DNA of 34,962 bases from Hyphomicrobiaceae bacterium (GTDB lineage Bacteria; Pseudomonadota; Alphaproteobacteria; Rhizobiales; Hyphomicrobiaceae): positions 1 through 34,962 of the forward strand of contig JAMXLN010000259.1 of the NCBI GenBank assembly GCA_024281145.1, given 5' to 3'. Below are positions 7,870 through 17,016 of this stretch, piece by piece; within the stretch, counting starts at the first letter, position 1, and each line of letters begins with the position of its first letter. The translations under genes were made by a program, and so were the position numbers. The notes under the pieces are model-generated. The model made no database searches and was not told where the DNA came from. It saw only the letters and a list, made by a program, of their open reading frames with translations.

Positions 7870-8979
7870 CTATCTCAGCGGCGAACCCCGCAGCCTCGTC
7901 ACATGCCCCATCTTGCGCCCCGCCCGCGCCTCGCGCTTGGCGTAGAGGTGCAACGCTAAACCTGGTTCCGCCGCGAGCCTGTGCCAATCAAGCGCCTCGG
8001 AACCGATCAGATTAACCATCTCGGCATCGCTGTGCCGCCAGGTCGAGCCGAGCGGCCAGCCGGCAACCGCACGCATGTGGTTTTCGAACTGACTGATGGC
8101 ACAAGCTTCGATCGTCCAATGCCCGGAGTTGTGCACGCGCGGAGCGATCTCGTTCACCATCAGGCGTTGCTCGGACGCAATATCCGCACCCAGGTAGAAC
8201 ATCTCGACCGCCAGCACACCCACATAGTTGAGCGCGCGCGCCACGGTGCCGGCGATTTCACTGGCGCGTGCAAGGTCGGCCGCTGGTAGGCCCGCTGGGA
8301 CCACGGAGCGGCGCAGGATGCCCCCCTCGTGCGTGTTGCGCGGGCACTCATAAAAATCGATGGCGCCGTCGTGTCCACGCACGGCAAGCGCCGAGATCTC
8401 GCAGGCAAAGGCGATGCGACGCTCCAGTACGGCTGGCACCCCACCAACGGCCGCCCAGGCGGCGGCGGCATCGGCAGGCGAAGTAACCCCCGCCTGTCCC
8501 TTCCCGTCGTAGCCCCAACGCCGCGACTTCAAGATGGCTGGGCCGCCGAGCGCGACAAGTGCAGCTGCCATATCGCCCGGGCCATCAATGCGGAGGAAGG
8601 GCGCAACGGGGATGCCGAGCTCGGCAATGAACTCCTTCTCAACGAGGCGGTCCTGTGCCACCTCCAGCGCTTTGGCACTCGGGCGCAGTGGCACGCGGTC
8701 CGCAAGGTAACGCGCAGCTTCCACCGCCACGTTTTCCGATTCGAAGGTGACAGCATCAACAGCGCTCGCGAAGGTTGCCAGCGCCGCGCAATCCTCAAAG
8801 CCAGCTCGGGTCGTTTGCGTTGCCACATCGCAAGCAGGCCCGCTGTCGGCGCAATAGACGTGCGTCTTGAGCCCGAGGCGCGCCGCCGCCACAGCTAGCA
8901 TGCGCCCCAGTTGGCCGCTGCCCAAAATTCCTATGGTCGAGCCGGGAGGCAGGGGCGCGCGGCCCGGATCCTCAGGCAT
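7870..8979 (-). CDS. purK: N5-carboxyaminoimidazole ribonucleotide synthase
   Basis: A 369-residue ATP-grasp enzyme that uses ATP and bicarbonate to convert AIR to N5-CAIR in purine synthesis. The N-terminal motif [17 protein letters not shown] and TFESENV are PurK signatures. [14 protein letters not shown] is the ATP-grasp nucleotide loop, and EMFYLG...[15 protein letters not shown] the metal and ligand region. The start ATG 8979 lies within the last codons of purE (overlap 8972-8979), a translationally coupled purE-purK pair. A weak stem (CCCG, loop GTATT, CGGG) lies just after the stop on the minus strand, but without a strong T-run. Length is normal for the family. Confidence 0.97.
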   Translation of the reverse strand: MPEDPGRAPLPPGSTIGILGSGQLGRMLAVAAARLGLKTHVYCADSGPACDVATQTTRAGFEDCAALATFASAVDAVTFESENVAVEAARYLADRVPLRPSAKALEVAQDRLVEKEFIAELGIPVAPFLRIDGPGDMAAALVALGGPAILKSRRWGYDGKGQAGVTSPADAAAAWAAVGGVPAVLERRIAFACEISALAVRGHDGAIDFYECPRNTHEGGILRRSVVPAGLPAADLARASEIAGTVARALNYVGVLAVEMFYLGADIASEQRLMVNEIAPRVHNSGHWTIEACAISQFENHMRAVAGWPLGSTWRHSDAEMVNLIGSEALDWHRLAAEPGLALHLYAKREARAGRKMGHVTRLRGSPLR

Positions 8980-9466
8980 CGCCCTTCGGTGCCTCGGGAA
9001 CGGAAGCCGATTGCCGAGCCCGATATGCCTCCAACCGCTTCGCAAGCTCGCCATCGTGCAGCGCCAGGATCTGTGCCGCCAGCAGGCCAGCGTTCGTGGC
9101 GCCGGGCTTGCCGATGGCCAGCGTACCCACCGGCACCCCAGCTGGCATCTGCACGATCGACAGGAGGCTATCCTGTCCCGACAGCACATCCCGCGGAATG
9201 GGCACGCCCAATACCGGCAGATGGGTGAGAGCGGCCGTCATCCCGGGTAGGTGCGCCGCCCCGCCGGCCCCGGCAATAATCACCGCAAGACCCCGCGCCT
9301 TGGCCGTCCCTGCATAATCGTAAAGCCGCTTGGGAGTACGGTGGGCGGACACCACCTTGGCCTCGTAAGGGATCCCCAGTCCATCCAGCACATCGGCGGC
9401 ACACTTCATCGTCGGCCAGTCCGAGAGACTGCCCATAATAATGCCAATCTTTGCTTGCCCAGCCAT
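8972..9466 (-). CDS. purE: N5-CAIR mutase, class I PurE
   Basis: A 164-residue enzyme that moves the carboxyl group of N5-CAIR to give CAIR. The N-terminal [14 protein letters not shown] is the PurE phosphate-binding loop. SAHRTP contains the catalytic His, and [13 protein letters not shown] and GVPIP complete the active site. ATG 9466 follows GGTGGA and gives the usual family length; a GTG ten codons earlier is possible but has no ribosome site. The stop overlaps the purK start by eight bases. With purK it forms a two-gene operon, next to the YdcH genes as in many Hyphomicrobiales. Confidence 0.97.
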   Translation of the reverse strand: MAGQAKIGIIMGSLSDWPTMKCAADVLDGLGIPYEAKVVSAHRTPKRLYDYAGTAKARGLAVIIAGAGGAAHLPGMTAALTHLPVLGVPIPRDVLSGQDSLLSIVQMPAGVPVGTLAIGKPGATNAGLLAAQILALHDGELAKRLEAYRARQSASVPEAPKGDA

Positions 9467-9553
9467 TGCGTCCACCGCCCCGGCGAAAGCGCGCACTTAA
9501 AGAGAAGACAGGCGCGACTGGCAAGAGCAAGCCATCGCGTCGCCGTGCACAAC

Positions 9554-9760
9554 TTACGCGATTATATCCGGCAGCAGCTGATCCTCGATGGCGGTGATGC
9601 GGTCTTTCAAGGCCAGCTTGCGCTTCTTCAGACGTTGGATGAGCAACTGGTCGGCATGCGCCAATGCCTCCTCCGCCACGATCCGGACATCCAAATCGCG
9701 GTGCTCGGACCTCAGCCGCACCAATTGTTCGCGCAGCTCGCGCTCGTCCGATCGCTGCAT
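9554..9760 (-). CDS. YdcH / DUF465 family small coiled-coil protein
   Basis: A 68-residue, highly charged helical protein with the family motif RLKKRKLALKDRI in its second half. YdcH proteins are small hairpin coiled coils of unknown function, widespread in proteobacteria. The ATG at 9760 has a GGAGG-type ribosome site separated from it by a short perfect hairpin (9762-9774). It lies 87 bases upstream of purE on the same strand and head-to-head with a second YdcH gene at 9991. Confidence 0.9.
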   Translation of the reverse strand: MQRSDERELREQLVRLRSEHRDLDVRIVAEEALAHADQLLIQRLKKRKLALKDRITAIEDQLLPDIIA

Positions 9761-9761
9761 C

Positions 9762-9774
9762 GGCCCTTTGGGCC
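9762..9774 (-). promoter_or_regulatory. short hairpin between ribosome site and start codon
   Basis: On the minus strand GGCCC-AAA-GGGCC forms a perfect 5-bp stem one base before the ATG at 9760, with the GGAGG ribosome site immediately on its 5' side. Folding would shorten an otherwise long 13-base spacing, or hide the start. Effect not known. Confidence 0.4.
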
Positions 9775-9990
9775 CTCCGCCGGGAAGCCGCCTGCACTCG
9801 AACTCTATTACTATCGCCCCTGGGGGCCGTCAGCAAGCCCGCCCAAATTCCGCGACAAGTGCTTACGAGCAAAGGCAAAAATCAGAGCAGCGGCTACGGA
9901 AAATCGTGCACAGGGCGCCTGGCGCAATTGGACAAGGCGTCACTTTCGTGTCACACTTCCCGTCCCTTCAACACCCAAACGGAGGGCAAT

Positions 9991-10170
9991 ATGACGCTTG
10001 CCGGACATCTCGCGGAGCTTTCCGAAAAGCACCGCATACTGGAGGCGAGGATCCAAGAAGAGATGGCCCGACCTGGCGCCGATGATCTCCAGATCAGCCG
10101 GCTGAAGAAGGAAAAGCTCAAAATCAAGGAAGAGATGATTAAGCTGCAAGGTAACGGTCAGCAGCACTGA
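9991..10170 (+). CDS. YdcH / DUF465 family small coiled-coil protein, second copy
   Basis: A 59-residue product from ATG 9991, with GGAGGG five bases ahead; the open frame continues upstream without another ribosome site. It begins MTLAGHLAELSEKHRILEAR and carries the DUF465 core ISRLKKEKLKIKEEMIKL. It is recognisably related to the 9554-9760 protein through the LKKxKLxxK core but is otherwise diverged. The two genes face away from each other across 230 bases, which should hold both promoters. Such pairs occur beside purE-purK in related genomes. The function of the family is unknown. Confidence 0.9.
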   Translation: MTLAGHLAELSEKHRILEARIQEEMARPGADDLQISRLKKEKLKIKEEMIKLQGNGQQH

Positions 10171-10298
10171 GCCGGCTGCGACTCAGAGATAAAATTTGCA
10201 AACGGCGCGCGGGCCGCTCGGTGAGCGCATCGGTTAAGCTTTGAAGCGGTTCGACTTCCTGCAATTTGGGATCGGCGGCTCTGGCGGCGGGCCCGCGC

Positions 10299-10934
10299 TC
10301 AGCTCGTCGCCGCCCGGCATTGTTCGTCCGCGGGCAGCGGATCACAGGCCTTGTCGTGGACGCATTGCTCCAGCGCCTGCGTCAACTCCGGGCGCAAGTT
10401 GCCGTCGATCTCACCATTGTAAAGACGCGCCTCGGTGAGCCCGCACTGATAGAGCTTGATCATGCGCGCGCCGCCATGCCACATGGCCTTGTCATAATCA
10501 TGCAGCGCCCCTTGCGGATCCCCCAGCGTCTGGCGGATATGGGCGCGTGTGTCGAGCGCGTGGGCGCTGGTGGGACTTAGCTGCAGCGATTTCTCCACAT
10601 CGGGCAAACCCACTGCCGCCCGACCCCAGCGGAAATAAGCCCATGCACGGTTGTTGAGCGCCACCGCGAAATCCGGCTTCATGGCAATGGCCGCATCATA
10701 GTCGCGGATGGCCGTGTCATATCGTCCCTTGAGCGAGTAGGCCAAAGCGCGCATGGCATACGCGAAGCTCAAATCCGCCATGCTCTCGTCACGCCGTTCG
10801 ATCAGCGCCGTGCATCCCTCAATCCGCCGCTCGATGTCCTCGCTGAAGCAGTCGGTGGCGGAATCAGCACGCGCCCCACCTGCGGGCCCCGCGGCCAAAA
10901 CCAGCACGACAGCAATGGCAACTAGAGCTCTCAT
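10299..10934 (-). CDS. exported tetratricopeptide-repeat protein
   Basis: A 211-residue protein with a signal peptide at residues 1-23 (hydrophobic VAIAVVLVLAAG, cleavage after ARA). About three TPR units follow between residues 55 and 155, for example AYAMRALAYSLKGRYDTAIR (58-77), and then units starting ALNNRAWAYFRWG and ALDTRAHIRQTLG. The repeats are bracketed by Cys residues (Cys29, Cys41, Cys164, Cys191, Cys197, Cys206) that may form disulfides in the periplasm. It is probably a protein-interaction scaffold; no partner can be named. It stands alone: 217 bases separate it from the tartrate dehydratase stop on the same strand, and no strong ribosome site precedes the ATG. Confidence 0.88.
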   Translation of the reverse strand: MRALVAIAVVLVLAAGPAGGARADSATDCFSEDIERRIEGCTALIERRDESMADLSFAYAMRALAYSLKGRYDTAIRDYDAAIAMKPDFAVALNNRAWAYFRWGRAAVGLPDVEKSLQLSPTSAHALDTRAHIRQTLGDPQGALHDYDKAMWHGGARMIKLYQCGLTEARLYNGEIDGNLRPELTQALEQCVHDKACDPLPADEQCRAATS

Positions 10935-11151
10935 GATGCGCGTTCGTCGCTCAGTTCGCGTTCATCGCCGCCCTAGAACGAACGGCGATCCGCCGCCAAA
11001 ACCACCTATCGCACGTTATGGGTGGAGGTGCCAGGGTCGGCTCGGCCCGCCATAGCGTAGAACGGCGCCTCCAATGTGGCAGAGGCCCCAGCCCCAATCC
11101 AGCTCTCGGAAGGCACAGCAGCAATCGCCGACCTTGGCAGCTCGCGGGCGA

Positions 11152-12324
11152 TCACTCGATCTCAAGGCGCCTGCGCATCTCCGCAAACATGGCGGACTTG
11201 AGCTCCACGCCGATCCCCGGCGTGGCGTGGGGCCGGGCGTAGCCGTCGACGATCGGGCTGGCGTCGGCGAAGCCGCCGTAGGGTTCGAAGACACCCGGGT
11301 AGCTCTCGCTACCGCCCAGTTCAAGTCCGGCCGCTATGTTGAGGGCGAGCTGATGGCCGCCATGGGGAATGCAGCGCCGCCGCGACCAGCCCATTTGCTT
11401 GGCCAGGTCCAGGAAGCGCAAGTACTCTGTAAGCCCATAGGCCAGGGCCGGATCGAGCTGGACCCAGTCGCGGTCGGGCCGCAAACCGCCGTAGCGCAAG
11501 AGGTTGCGGCCATCCGTGGCAGAGAACAGGTTTTCGCCCGTGGCAATGGCCCCGCCATACTGCTCCGACAACGCGGCATTGAGCCGGAAGTCGAGCGGGT
11601 CGCCAGGCTCTTCATACCAGCACAGGCCGTAACCCTCGATGGCCCTGGCATAGCTGACAGCGGTCGCTAGATCGAAGCGGCCATTGGCATCAACGGCAAC
11701 GTTCTCTCCCCCGCCCGCCACGTCAATCACGGCCTCTATGCGTTTGCGGTCCGTGGCAAGGTCGGCGCCGCCGATCTTCATTTTGACGATCTTGTAGCCC
11801 TGCGCCTGGTAGGCGAGCATCTCGGCTCTCAGCGCCTCCAGCTCCTTGCCAGGGTAGTAGTAGCCGCCTCCCGGGTAGACCAACACCTTTTTGTCGTGGC
11901 GACCGCCGTTGTAGCGTTCCGCCAGCAGCCGCCAGAGCGGTAGGCCAGCGATCTTGGCCACGGCATCCCAAACAGCCATGTCGAGCGCGCCGGCCGCGTG
12001 CGCGCGGTCGCCGTGCCCGCCCGGCTTCTCGTTGGCCATGAACGCCTTCCATATGGCAAACGGGTCGAGGTTGTCGTTTGTCTCATCGATGAGCGATTTG
12101 GGATCGGCCGCCCTAATACGCGGGATGAACCGCTCGCGCAGAATGCCGCCTTGCGCGTAACGCCCGTTGGAGGAGAAGCCGTAGCCCACCACGGGCTTGC
12201 CGTCGCGCACCACGTCCGTTTCCACCGCGACCAGGCTGATGGTCATGCTCGTGAAGGAGATGAAGGCGTTGCGGATCTCGGACGCGATGGGCGCAGTGGC
12301 TTCTCGGATGCGGCTAATCTTCAT
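11152..12324 (-). CDS. tarD: D-tartrate dehydratase, enolase superfamily
   Basis: A 390-residue enzyme predicted to dehydrate D-tartrate to oxaloacetate. The sequence closely follows the characterised Bradyrhizobium enzyme, including the 20s-loop start IASEIRNAFISFTSMT and the NEKPGGHGDR segment. Catalytic residues are in place: the KxK pair Lys181/Lys183 (VKMKIGG), Mg ligands Asp212 (VDANGR), Glu238 (WYEE) and Glu264 (ATGEN), and the His-Asp dyad His321 (CIPHGGHQ) with Asp291. The start lies nine bases after the stop of the TAXI protein gene, so the two are cotranscribed and the TAXI protein may bind a dicarboxylate. No tartrate transporter permease or LysR regulator is in view. Confidence 0.93.
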   Translation of the reverse strand: MKISRIREATAPIASEIRNAFISFTSMTISLVAVETDVVRDGKPVVGYGFSSNGRYAQGGILRERFIPRIRAADPKSLIDETNDNLDPFAIWKAFMANEKPGGHGDRAHAAGALDMAVWDAVAKIAGLPLWRLLAERYNGGRHDKKVLVYPGGGYYYPGKELEALRAEMLAYQAQGYKIVKMKIGGADLATDRKRIEAVIDVAGGGENVAVDANGRFDLATAVSYARAIEGYGLCWYEEPGDPLDFRLNAALSEQYGGAIATGENLFSATDGRNLLRYGGLRPDRDWVQLDPALAYGLTEYLRFLDLAKQMGWSRRRCIPHGGHQLALNIAAGLELGGSESYPGVFEPYGGFADASPIVDGYARPHATPGIGVELKSAMFAEMRRRLEIE

Positions 12325-12333
12325 GGCGTCATT

Positions 12334-13788
12334 TCACTCCGCCGCCATACGCATCGGCTCGGATCTGCCGGTCAGCCGCTGCCGGACGAGGCTGATGTGT
12401 CCGCGCAGATCGTAGAGCTGGTTGGAGTAGTAGGCCGGCACGCGCATCACTCGTACGTGCGAATCGATGCGATCGAATTCGGCCTGCACCGCATCGGCAT
12501 CATAATCGGGCCCGCGAGCATCAATCTTTCGCTCGAGCGCCTTGAGATGCCGGTACCAGTAGACCAGCCGTCGCCTGATCATCCACACGTAGAGCGAAGG
12601 GATCGCCCGCGTCAGAGGCAGCACGATCGCCAAGATCCCGATCGCCCCCAGCAGCGTCCCCACATGATCGCTGATGAAGGCCGTATACGAGAAGGGTACG
12701 TGCAGGCTATACGCTCGCGGGGCAATGCTCTTCAAGACCACGGGAAGCTCACCCGATTTGTAGACGACGCGCGCATCGGGCGCGACCTCGAATTCGGGAT
12801 CGTTGGCGGACGGGAATTCACCGGCGCGATAAAACAGCACCGGATCGCCGTTCTTGTCGAAGCCTGGCTTGGGATTGTGCACGACCGCGTGCGCAAGCAG
12901 GGAAACAAGCGCCGGCTGCATGTCCGGACGCACCACCAAGGCGACGCTGGTGGACAAAAGCGTGATGTCGGCGGACGGAATGAGCGGATCGAATTCGACC
13001 GCGCCCTGGCGCAGGACAACCTTGCTGAGTGCAGGAAAGCGATTGGCGTAGGCGTCGGCCTCTGGCGTGAAATCCATGAGGCGGATCCCGGGCACCCGCA
13101 AGAGCGCCTGGATCTTATCGCTGTCGGCCGGCACCACGATGATACCGGCGTCAGCGGCGCCAGACAGGAGGGGGCTCGCGTCGGCCATTAGATCTTCGTC
13201 GAGGAAGATCGCATTCTCCTTGTCGATGACGTTATTGGCACGCAATAGCAGTCTGGCGATGCCTCGCCCGCCGCTCTCGCGCGCACCAATCAGAATGCGC
13301 TTGCCCTTGAGGTCACGCAGGGTCGTGACGGGCAGATCGCCGCGCGTGAACACCCAGACCGGCTCGTGAAACAGGCGCCCGACCGAGCGCAGCTTGGAGT
13401 ACTCTGCGTGGCGGCCCTTCTGCTTTTCACTGGCCAAGCGACCCTGCAAACTGCCGACCAGCGCTCCCTTCACGAAGCCGGCCGTGACGCCGGAATCGTC
13501 GTCGACCAGTGCGCGCAACAGGATGCGACCCTCGAGCGGCCGCATGCGGCTGTGGCCTTCCTTGTCGTTCAAGCGGACGGTGCGCCGGATGTTGACCTGG
13601 ACCCCGTACTGGCGCAGCTCCTCCTGGTATTGGCTTGCCAGCTCGTAGTACTCCGCATTGCTGGCGCCAATCACGATCTTGCCTTCATAATCAAGCTGCT
13701 GAGAATTGTGCAAAACCGCCAGGCCGCCGATCCCGAGACCGGCGGCAAGCACCGTCACCGCGCCGGCCTTGGCGACATTCTGATCCAT
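12334..13788 (-). CDS. TAXI-family solute-binding protein with C-terminal membrane anchor
   Basis: A 484-residue protein. ATG 13788 follows GGGGGGT; the longer frame has no ribosome site. An N-terminal membrane or signal segment (residues 6-27) is followed by a TAXI/TRAP-type periplasmic binding domain, with IVIGASNAEYYELASQYQEEL (38-58) as first strand and helix, FTRGDLPVTTLRDLKGKRILIGA (147-169) and DAGIIVVP (213-220). A transmembrane helix (about 375-397) and a cytoplasmic, charged, helical tail end the protein. Most TAXI proteins are soluble and pair with a DctQM permease. Here there is no permease and the protein is anchored at its C-terminus, so it may sense rather than transport. It is in an operon with tarD, which suggests a hydroxy-acid ligand. 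Confidence 0.85.
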   Translation of the reverse strand: MDQNVAKAGAVTVLAAGLGIGGLAVLHNSQQLDYEGKIVIGASNAEYYELASQYQEELRQYGVQVNIRRTVRLNDKEGHSRMRPLEGRILLRALVDDDSGVTAGFVKGALVGSLQGRLASEKQKGRHAEYSKLRSVGRLFHEPVWVFTRGDLPVTTLRDLKGKRILIGARESGGRGIARLLLRANNVIDKENAIFLDEDLMADASPLLSGAADAGIIVVPADSDKIQALLRVPGIRLMDFTPEADAYANRFPALSKVVLRQGAVEFDPLIPSADITLLSTSVALVVRPDMQPALVSLLAHAVVHNPKPGFDKNGDPVLFYRAGEFPSANDPEFEVAPDARVVYKSGELPVVLKSIAPRAYSLHVPFSYTAFISDHVGTLLGAIGILAIVLPLTRAIPSLYVWMIRRRLVYWYRHLKALERKIDARGPDYDADAVQAEFDRIDSHVRVMRVPAYYSNQLYDLRGHISLVRQRLTGRSEPMRMAAE

Positions 13789-13924
13789 GACGACCCCCCG
13801 TTCGCTTAGGCTCGCGCCCGCACCCCGTCTCAATGCGCACAATTAGCAGAACATCTCTTCCCATGTCGCCACAGCCTGATGGCAACGAGGTGGCAGAGGC
13901 GCGCAGGCCGTCGCTGATCGTACC

Positions 13925-15865
13925 CTAGCCACGCGCGGCCAGCGCAGCCTCCAGGCCCGGCACGTGGGCAGCACCCTCGCTGACCTCGAACTTGGCGCCG
14001 GCGAAATCGTCGCCGATGGGCTCGGCGCGGCCACCCAAGTGCGCCGCTAGGAACGCCTCCGCAACGGCGAAGAAGGAGATGCGGTTTTCCGGCACGGCGA
14101 AACCGTGGCCCTCCTCGGGATAGAGCGCGTACGTGACCGGCAGATCCTTCGCGCGCATGGCGCTGATGATCTGGTCGGATTCGGCCTGCTTCACACGCGG
14201 ATCGTTGGCGCCCTGGCCGATGAGCAGTGGTTTGGCTATGGCCCCGGCGGCGTAGAGCGGCGAGCGCTCACGCAACAGCGCACGTCCCGCTTCCGTGCGT
14301 GGGTCCCCGACCCGCCGTGCCAGAACCTCAAAGAACGCCGCCCAGTAGGGCGGGATCGTGGCCAGTAGCGTCTCCAGGTTGGAGGGACCCACGATATCGA
14401 CGCCGCAGCAGAACACGCCGGGCGTGAAGGCCAGGCCCGCCAGCGTGGCATAGCCGCCGTAGGAGCCACCCATGATGGCAACGCGCGCAGGGTCGGCGAT
14501 ACCCTCGTGCACGGCCCAGGCCACCGCGTCGAGCAGGTCCTGGTGCATCTTGCGACCCCATTCAAGGTCACCGGCATTGACGAAGGCTTTGCCAAAACCG
14601 GTCGAGCCGCGAAAGTTGACCGAAAGCGTGGCCCAGCCTCGGTCCGCGAACCACTGATGGTGCGGGTTGAACCCGTACGCATCGCGCGCCCAGGGGCCGC
14701 CGTGCACCAGCAACACCATTGGCAACGGCACCTTCGGCCGCGGCCTCGCCTGCTCCGGCAGCGTGAGATACGACACCAGCTCAAGTCCATCACGTGCAGA
14801 GATGCTTACGCCGCGCATGGGCGCCAGCCGGTAGACCTTGAGCTCCGGCCGGCTGGCGAAGAGCTCGTCGATCCGGCCGCTGCCGCGCTCGTAGAGGTGA
14901 TAGGTCGTGGGTGCCTCGGCCGCGCCAGCGGCAATGATCCAGCGGCTATCGTCGAGCGTGCGGTCGACGACCTCAACCTCGCCCGGCAGGGCACCCTGCA
15001 GGCGTTTGAGGTCGGTGGCGATGCCCTCATCGAGCGCAATCCAATCGAGCGCCAGATGCTGCGCGCCGACGGCCTCCACCACACGCGTTCGCGGGTGCGT
15101 CAGCACGCGGCTGACGTCGGCCTTGGGATGCTCGGCAAGGAGCCGATCGGTACCCGACGGCCAATCCCTCGCCAGCAGGGCAGCCTTGTCGCGCCCCACC
15201 GAGGAGATCCAATAGAGCCTCGCCCCGTCTTGCGTAAAGCCCACGGGACGGGTCGTGAGATCGTCCTCGTGCTCCACCACCATGATCGGCTCCAGCTCGG
15301 TGCCGACGATCCGAAACACACTGTGCCCGCCCTCGCGTTCGCGGGTCTTGACGGCGAGCCGTGGGCGCAGCTGACGATCAAGCACGATCTCCGCCAGCTC
15401 TTTGCGGTTCTCATAGAGGAGCTCGCGCGCGCCCGTTGCGACGTCAATGCGGTAGATGTCGTGCCAGGCCTTGTCGCGATCATTGAGGGCAACTGCGATC
15501 ACGTTGGGCTCATCGAGGCCGAGCTCCTGGATGCGTGCGTTCACCCCTCGCAGGGGCGTTAGGTCCCGGGCCGAGCCGCCCGCAACCGGGACCGCGTAGA
15601 CGTGCCAGTCCTCGGTGCCACCCTCGTCCTGGACGTAGAGGACAAAGGCGCTGCTGTTGGCCCACGCGTGGAAGCGCACGCCACGCTGCCGGTCGGCGGT
15701 GATGACCCGCGCGCCGCTCATGTCCCCCACAGGCGCCACCCAAATGTTGAGCACGCCACGCTCCGGTGCGAGCCAGGAGAGCCAGCGCCCGTCGGGCGAA
15801 ATCTGGCCCTGTGCGCGGGTTGGATTGCCGAAGAGCAGTGCGCGGGGAACGAAGGATGCCGTCAT
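13925..15865 (-). CDS. S9-family prolyl oligopeptidase-type serine peptidase
   Basis: A 646-residue peptidase. AGGAGAA lies just before the ATG. Residues about 1-370 form a beta-propeller with ISPDGRWLSWLAPERG and other WD-like blades that gate the active site. The alpha/beta hydrolase domain follows, with LLVHGGPWARDAYGFNP (385-401), VNFRGSTGFGKAF, the nucleophile GGSYGG (Ser468), Asp555 (GQGANDPRV) and His587 (EEGHGF). This is the acylaminoacyl / dipeptidyl peptidase type. No signal peptide is seen, so it is cytoplasmic. It has its own 136-base gap before the TAXI gene and may or may not be cotranscribed with it. Confidence 0.95.
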   Translation of the reverse strand: MTASFVPRALLFGNPTRAQGQISPDGRWLSWLAPERGVLNIWVAPVGDMSGARVITADRQRGVRFHAWANSSAFVLYVQDEGGTEDWHVYAVPVAGGSARDLTPLRGVNARIQELGLDEPNVIAVALNDRDKAWHDIYRIDVATGARELLYENRKELAEIVLDRQLRPRLAVKTREREGGHSVFRIVGTELEPIMVVEHEDDLTTRPVGFTQDGARLYWISSVGRDKAALLARDWPSGTDRLLAEHPKADVSRVLTHPRTRVVEAVGAQHLALDWIALDEGIATDLKRLQGALPGEVEVVDRTLDDSRWIIAAGAAEAPTTYHLYERGSGRIDELFASRPELKVYRLAPMRGVSISARDGLELVSYLTLPEQARPRPKVPLPMVLLVHGGPWARDAYGFNPHHQWFADRGWATLSVNFRGSTGFGKAFVNAGDLEWGRKMHQDLLDAVAWAVHEGIADPARVAIMGGSYGGYATLAGLAFTPGVFCCGVDIVGPSNLETLLATIPPYWAAFFEVLARRVGDPRTEAGRALLRERSPLYAAGAIAKPLLIGQGANDPRVKQAESDQIISAMRAKDLPVTYALYPEEGHGFAVPENRISFFAVAEAFLAAHLGGRAEPIGDDFAGAKFEVSEGAAHVPGLEAALAARG

Positions 15866-16341
15866 CGGCTTCTCCTAGCGACGATGTGCGCCCCTGCCCC
15901 TTGACGGCCCTAGCACTCTGCCGGTCCAGCGACAACAATTGGGGGTGCGCAGGCGTCGCGGCCACCTAGTTTTGCTGGCCGGAAGATCCCAAGGATGACC
16001 AGACCAGCATTGGCGAGGTGACACGAGCTCAGCTCGCAACCGCTTGCGCCGCAAGGTCCGTCCCCTGGACCGTCACCCCGGACGCCCGCCCGCGGCATCG
16101 CCTTGGACCTGATGGCCGCCTCACCGTCATGACCACGCCCACTGAGGTGATGGCCCCAGGGGTGATGGCCCCAGAAGGAGCTAGCTGATGCAGAGCACAC
16201 CCTTGCGCAAAAGGCCGTGCGGGCTCGGAGATTTCCACAGGGGGGCAATTTCGCGAGCGCGTTTTGTGCTAGGTTGCGGCCCGGGACGTAGCGCCCGCTG
16301 CGCGAGCCCTCGTGCGCGGCGCCGGATTGGGGGAGGCCAAC
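15866..16341. other. intergenic stretch with a 15-bp tandem repeat
   Basis: This 476-base gap between the divergent S9 peptidase and CpdR-like genes holds the promoters of both. A near-perfect tandem repeat of 15 bp with core GGTGATGGCCCCAG lies at 16146-16175. An ATG at 16188 has a fair ribosome site (AAGGAG), but its frame runs into the CpdR-like gene out of phase and has no protein-like composition. No promoter could be assigned. Confidence 0.5.
16146..16175. repeat. 15-bp tandem repeat upstream of the CpdR-like gene
   Basis: GGTGATGGCCCCAG occurs at 16146-16159 and again at 16161-16174, a period of 15 bases, about 170 bases before the receiver gene. It may be a doubled binding site or simple slippage. 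Confidence 0.8.
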
Positions 16342-16704
16342 ATGGCACGCATCCTGCTCGCCGACGACGACGCGGCAACGCGGGCCTTGGTGCAACGCGC
16401 CTTGGGCGTCGATGGACATGATGTGGCCGCCACGCAAGACGGGGCCGAGGCGCTCGAGAAGCTGCAAGCGGGGAACGCGCGCTTCGATGTGCTCATTACC
16501 GATGTGCAAATGCCAGGCCTCGACGGCGTCACCCTGATCGAAAGGGGCCTGGCCTTGCACCCCAAGCTGCGCGTGGTGCTGATGTCGGGCTTTGCCGATG
16601 AAATCGGCCGCGCCGCTCATCTCAAACCCAGGATTGCGCGCATCATTAGCAAACCATTCACGCTCGAGCAGATCCGCTCGGTGGTGAAGGCGGCGCTGGG
16701 ATGA
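16342..16704 (+). CDS. cpdR: CpdR-like single-domain response regulator
   Basis: A 120-residue stand-alone receiver domain. ATG 16342 follows GGGGGAGG. The acidic pocket is ADDD (residues 7-10), the phospho-acceptor is Asp54 (LITDVQMPGLDG), the switch residue is Ser82 (LMSGFAD) and Lys104 is in IISKPFTLEQI. The SKPFTLEQI ending and the SGFADE region are the pattern of CpdR, the adaptor that delivers CtrA and other substrates to ClpXP when unphosphorylated. There is no output domain. It is followed by the LPS transport genes but separated from them by 312 bases. It could be another CpdR-family receiver; the kinase and phosphotransferase are not in the window. Confidence 0.82.
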   Translation: MARILLADDDAATRALVQRALGVDGHDVAATQDGAEALEKLQAGNARFDVLITDVQMPGLDGVTLIERGLALHPKLRVVLMSGFADEIGRAAHLKPRIARIISKPFTLEQIRSVVKAALG

Positions 16705-17016
16705 GCGGCCCGTGGCAATTGCAGCTCCGCACGGGGTCCCTGGGCACCAACATGGGCAACGGCCGGGTGACTGCGCGATGACCGCAGAATCGAGGCTCGA
16801 CCACCGGACCTGGCGGTGGGGGTCCTCGGCCAGTATTCGGCCAGCATTTAGAGGGGCTCCCGTCCGGTCCAATCGCGCCTCAGGCGGGTTGCCGTTCCCG
16901 GGCGGCAGGCGGCGGCCGCAAACCCGGCTTGCAACTAGTCCCAATATCACCCAAATTTCCGGGCAATCAGCGCCGGTTAATGCGGGCCCTTGCTCCCCAA
17001 GGGGGGACCTAACGCC
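16705..17016. other. gap upstream of the LPS transport operon
   Basis: Some 312 bases without a gene. It should contain the promoter of the lptC/A-lptB-rpoN run. A GC-rich stem candidate (CCCC-AA-GGGG) lies at the ribosome site just before the start at 17017. The rnd (RNase D) gene that often precedes lptC in this order is not here. Confidence 0.45.

Noticed and set aside
11280-11300. tRNA T-arm-like GGTTCGAAGACACCC
   Set aside because: Lies inside tarD and no matching acceptor or anticodon stems surround it.
11998-13191. 397-codon plus-strand ORF opposite tarD and the TAXI gene
   Set aside because: Spans two real genes on the other strand; composition (His, Arg, Asp rich) is typical of an antisense frame.
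14507-15562. 351-codon plus-strand ORF opposite the S9 peptidase
   Set aside because: Antisense shadow; no ribosome site and no family motif.
16188-16421. 77-codon ORF with AAGGAG ribosome site before the CpdR-like gene
   Set aside because: It runs out of frame through the first 80 bases of the CpdR-like gene and its sequence is Arg/Gly-rich without structure.
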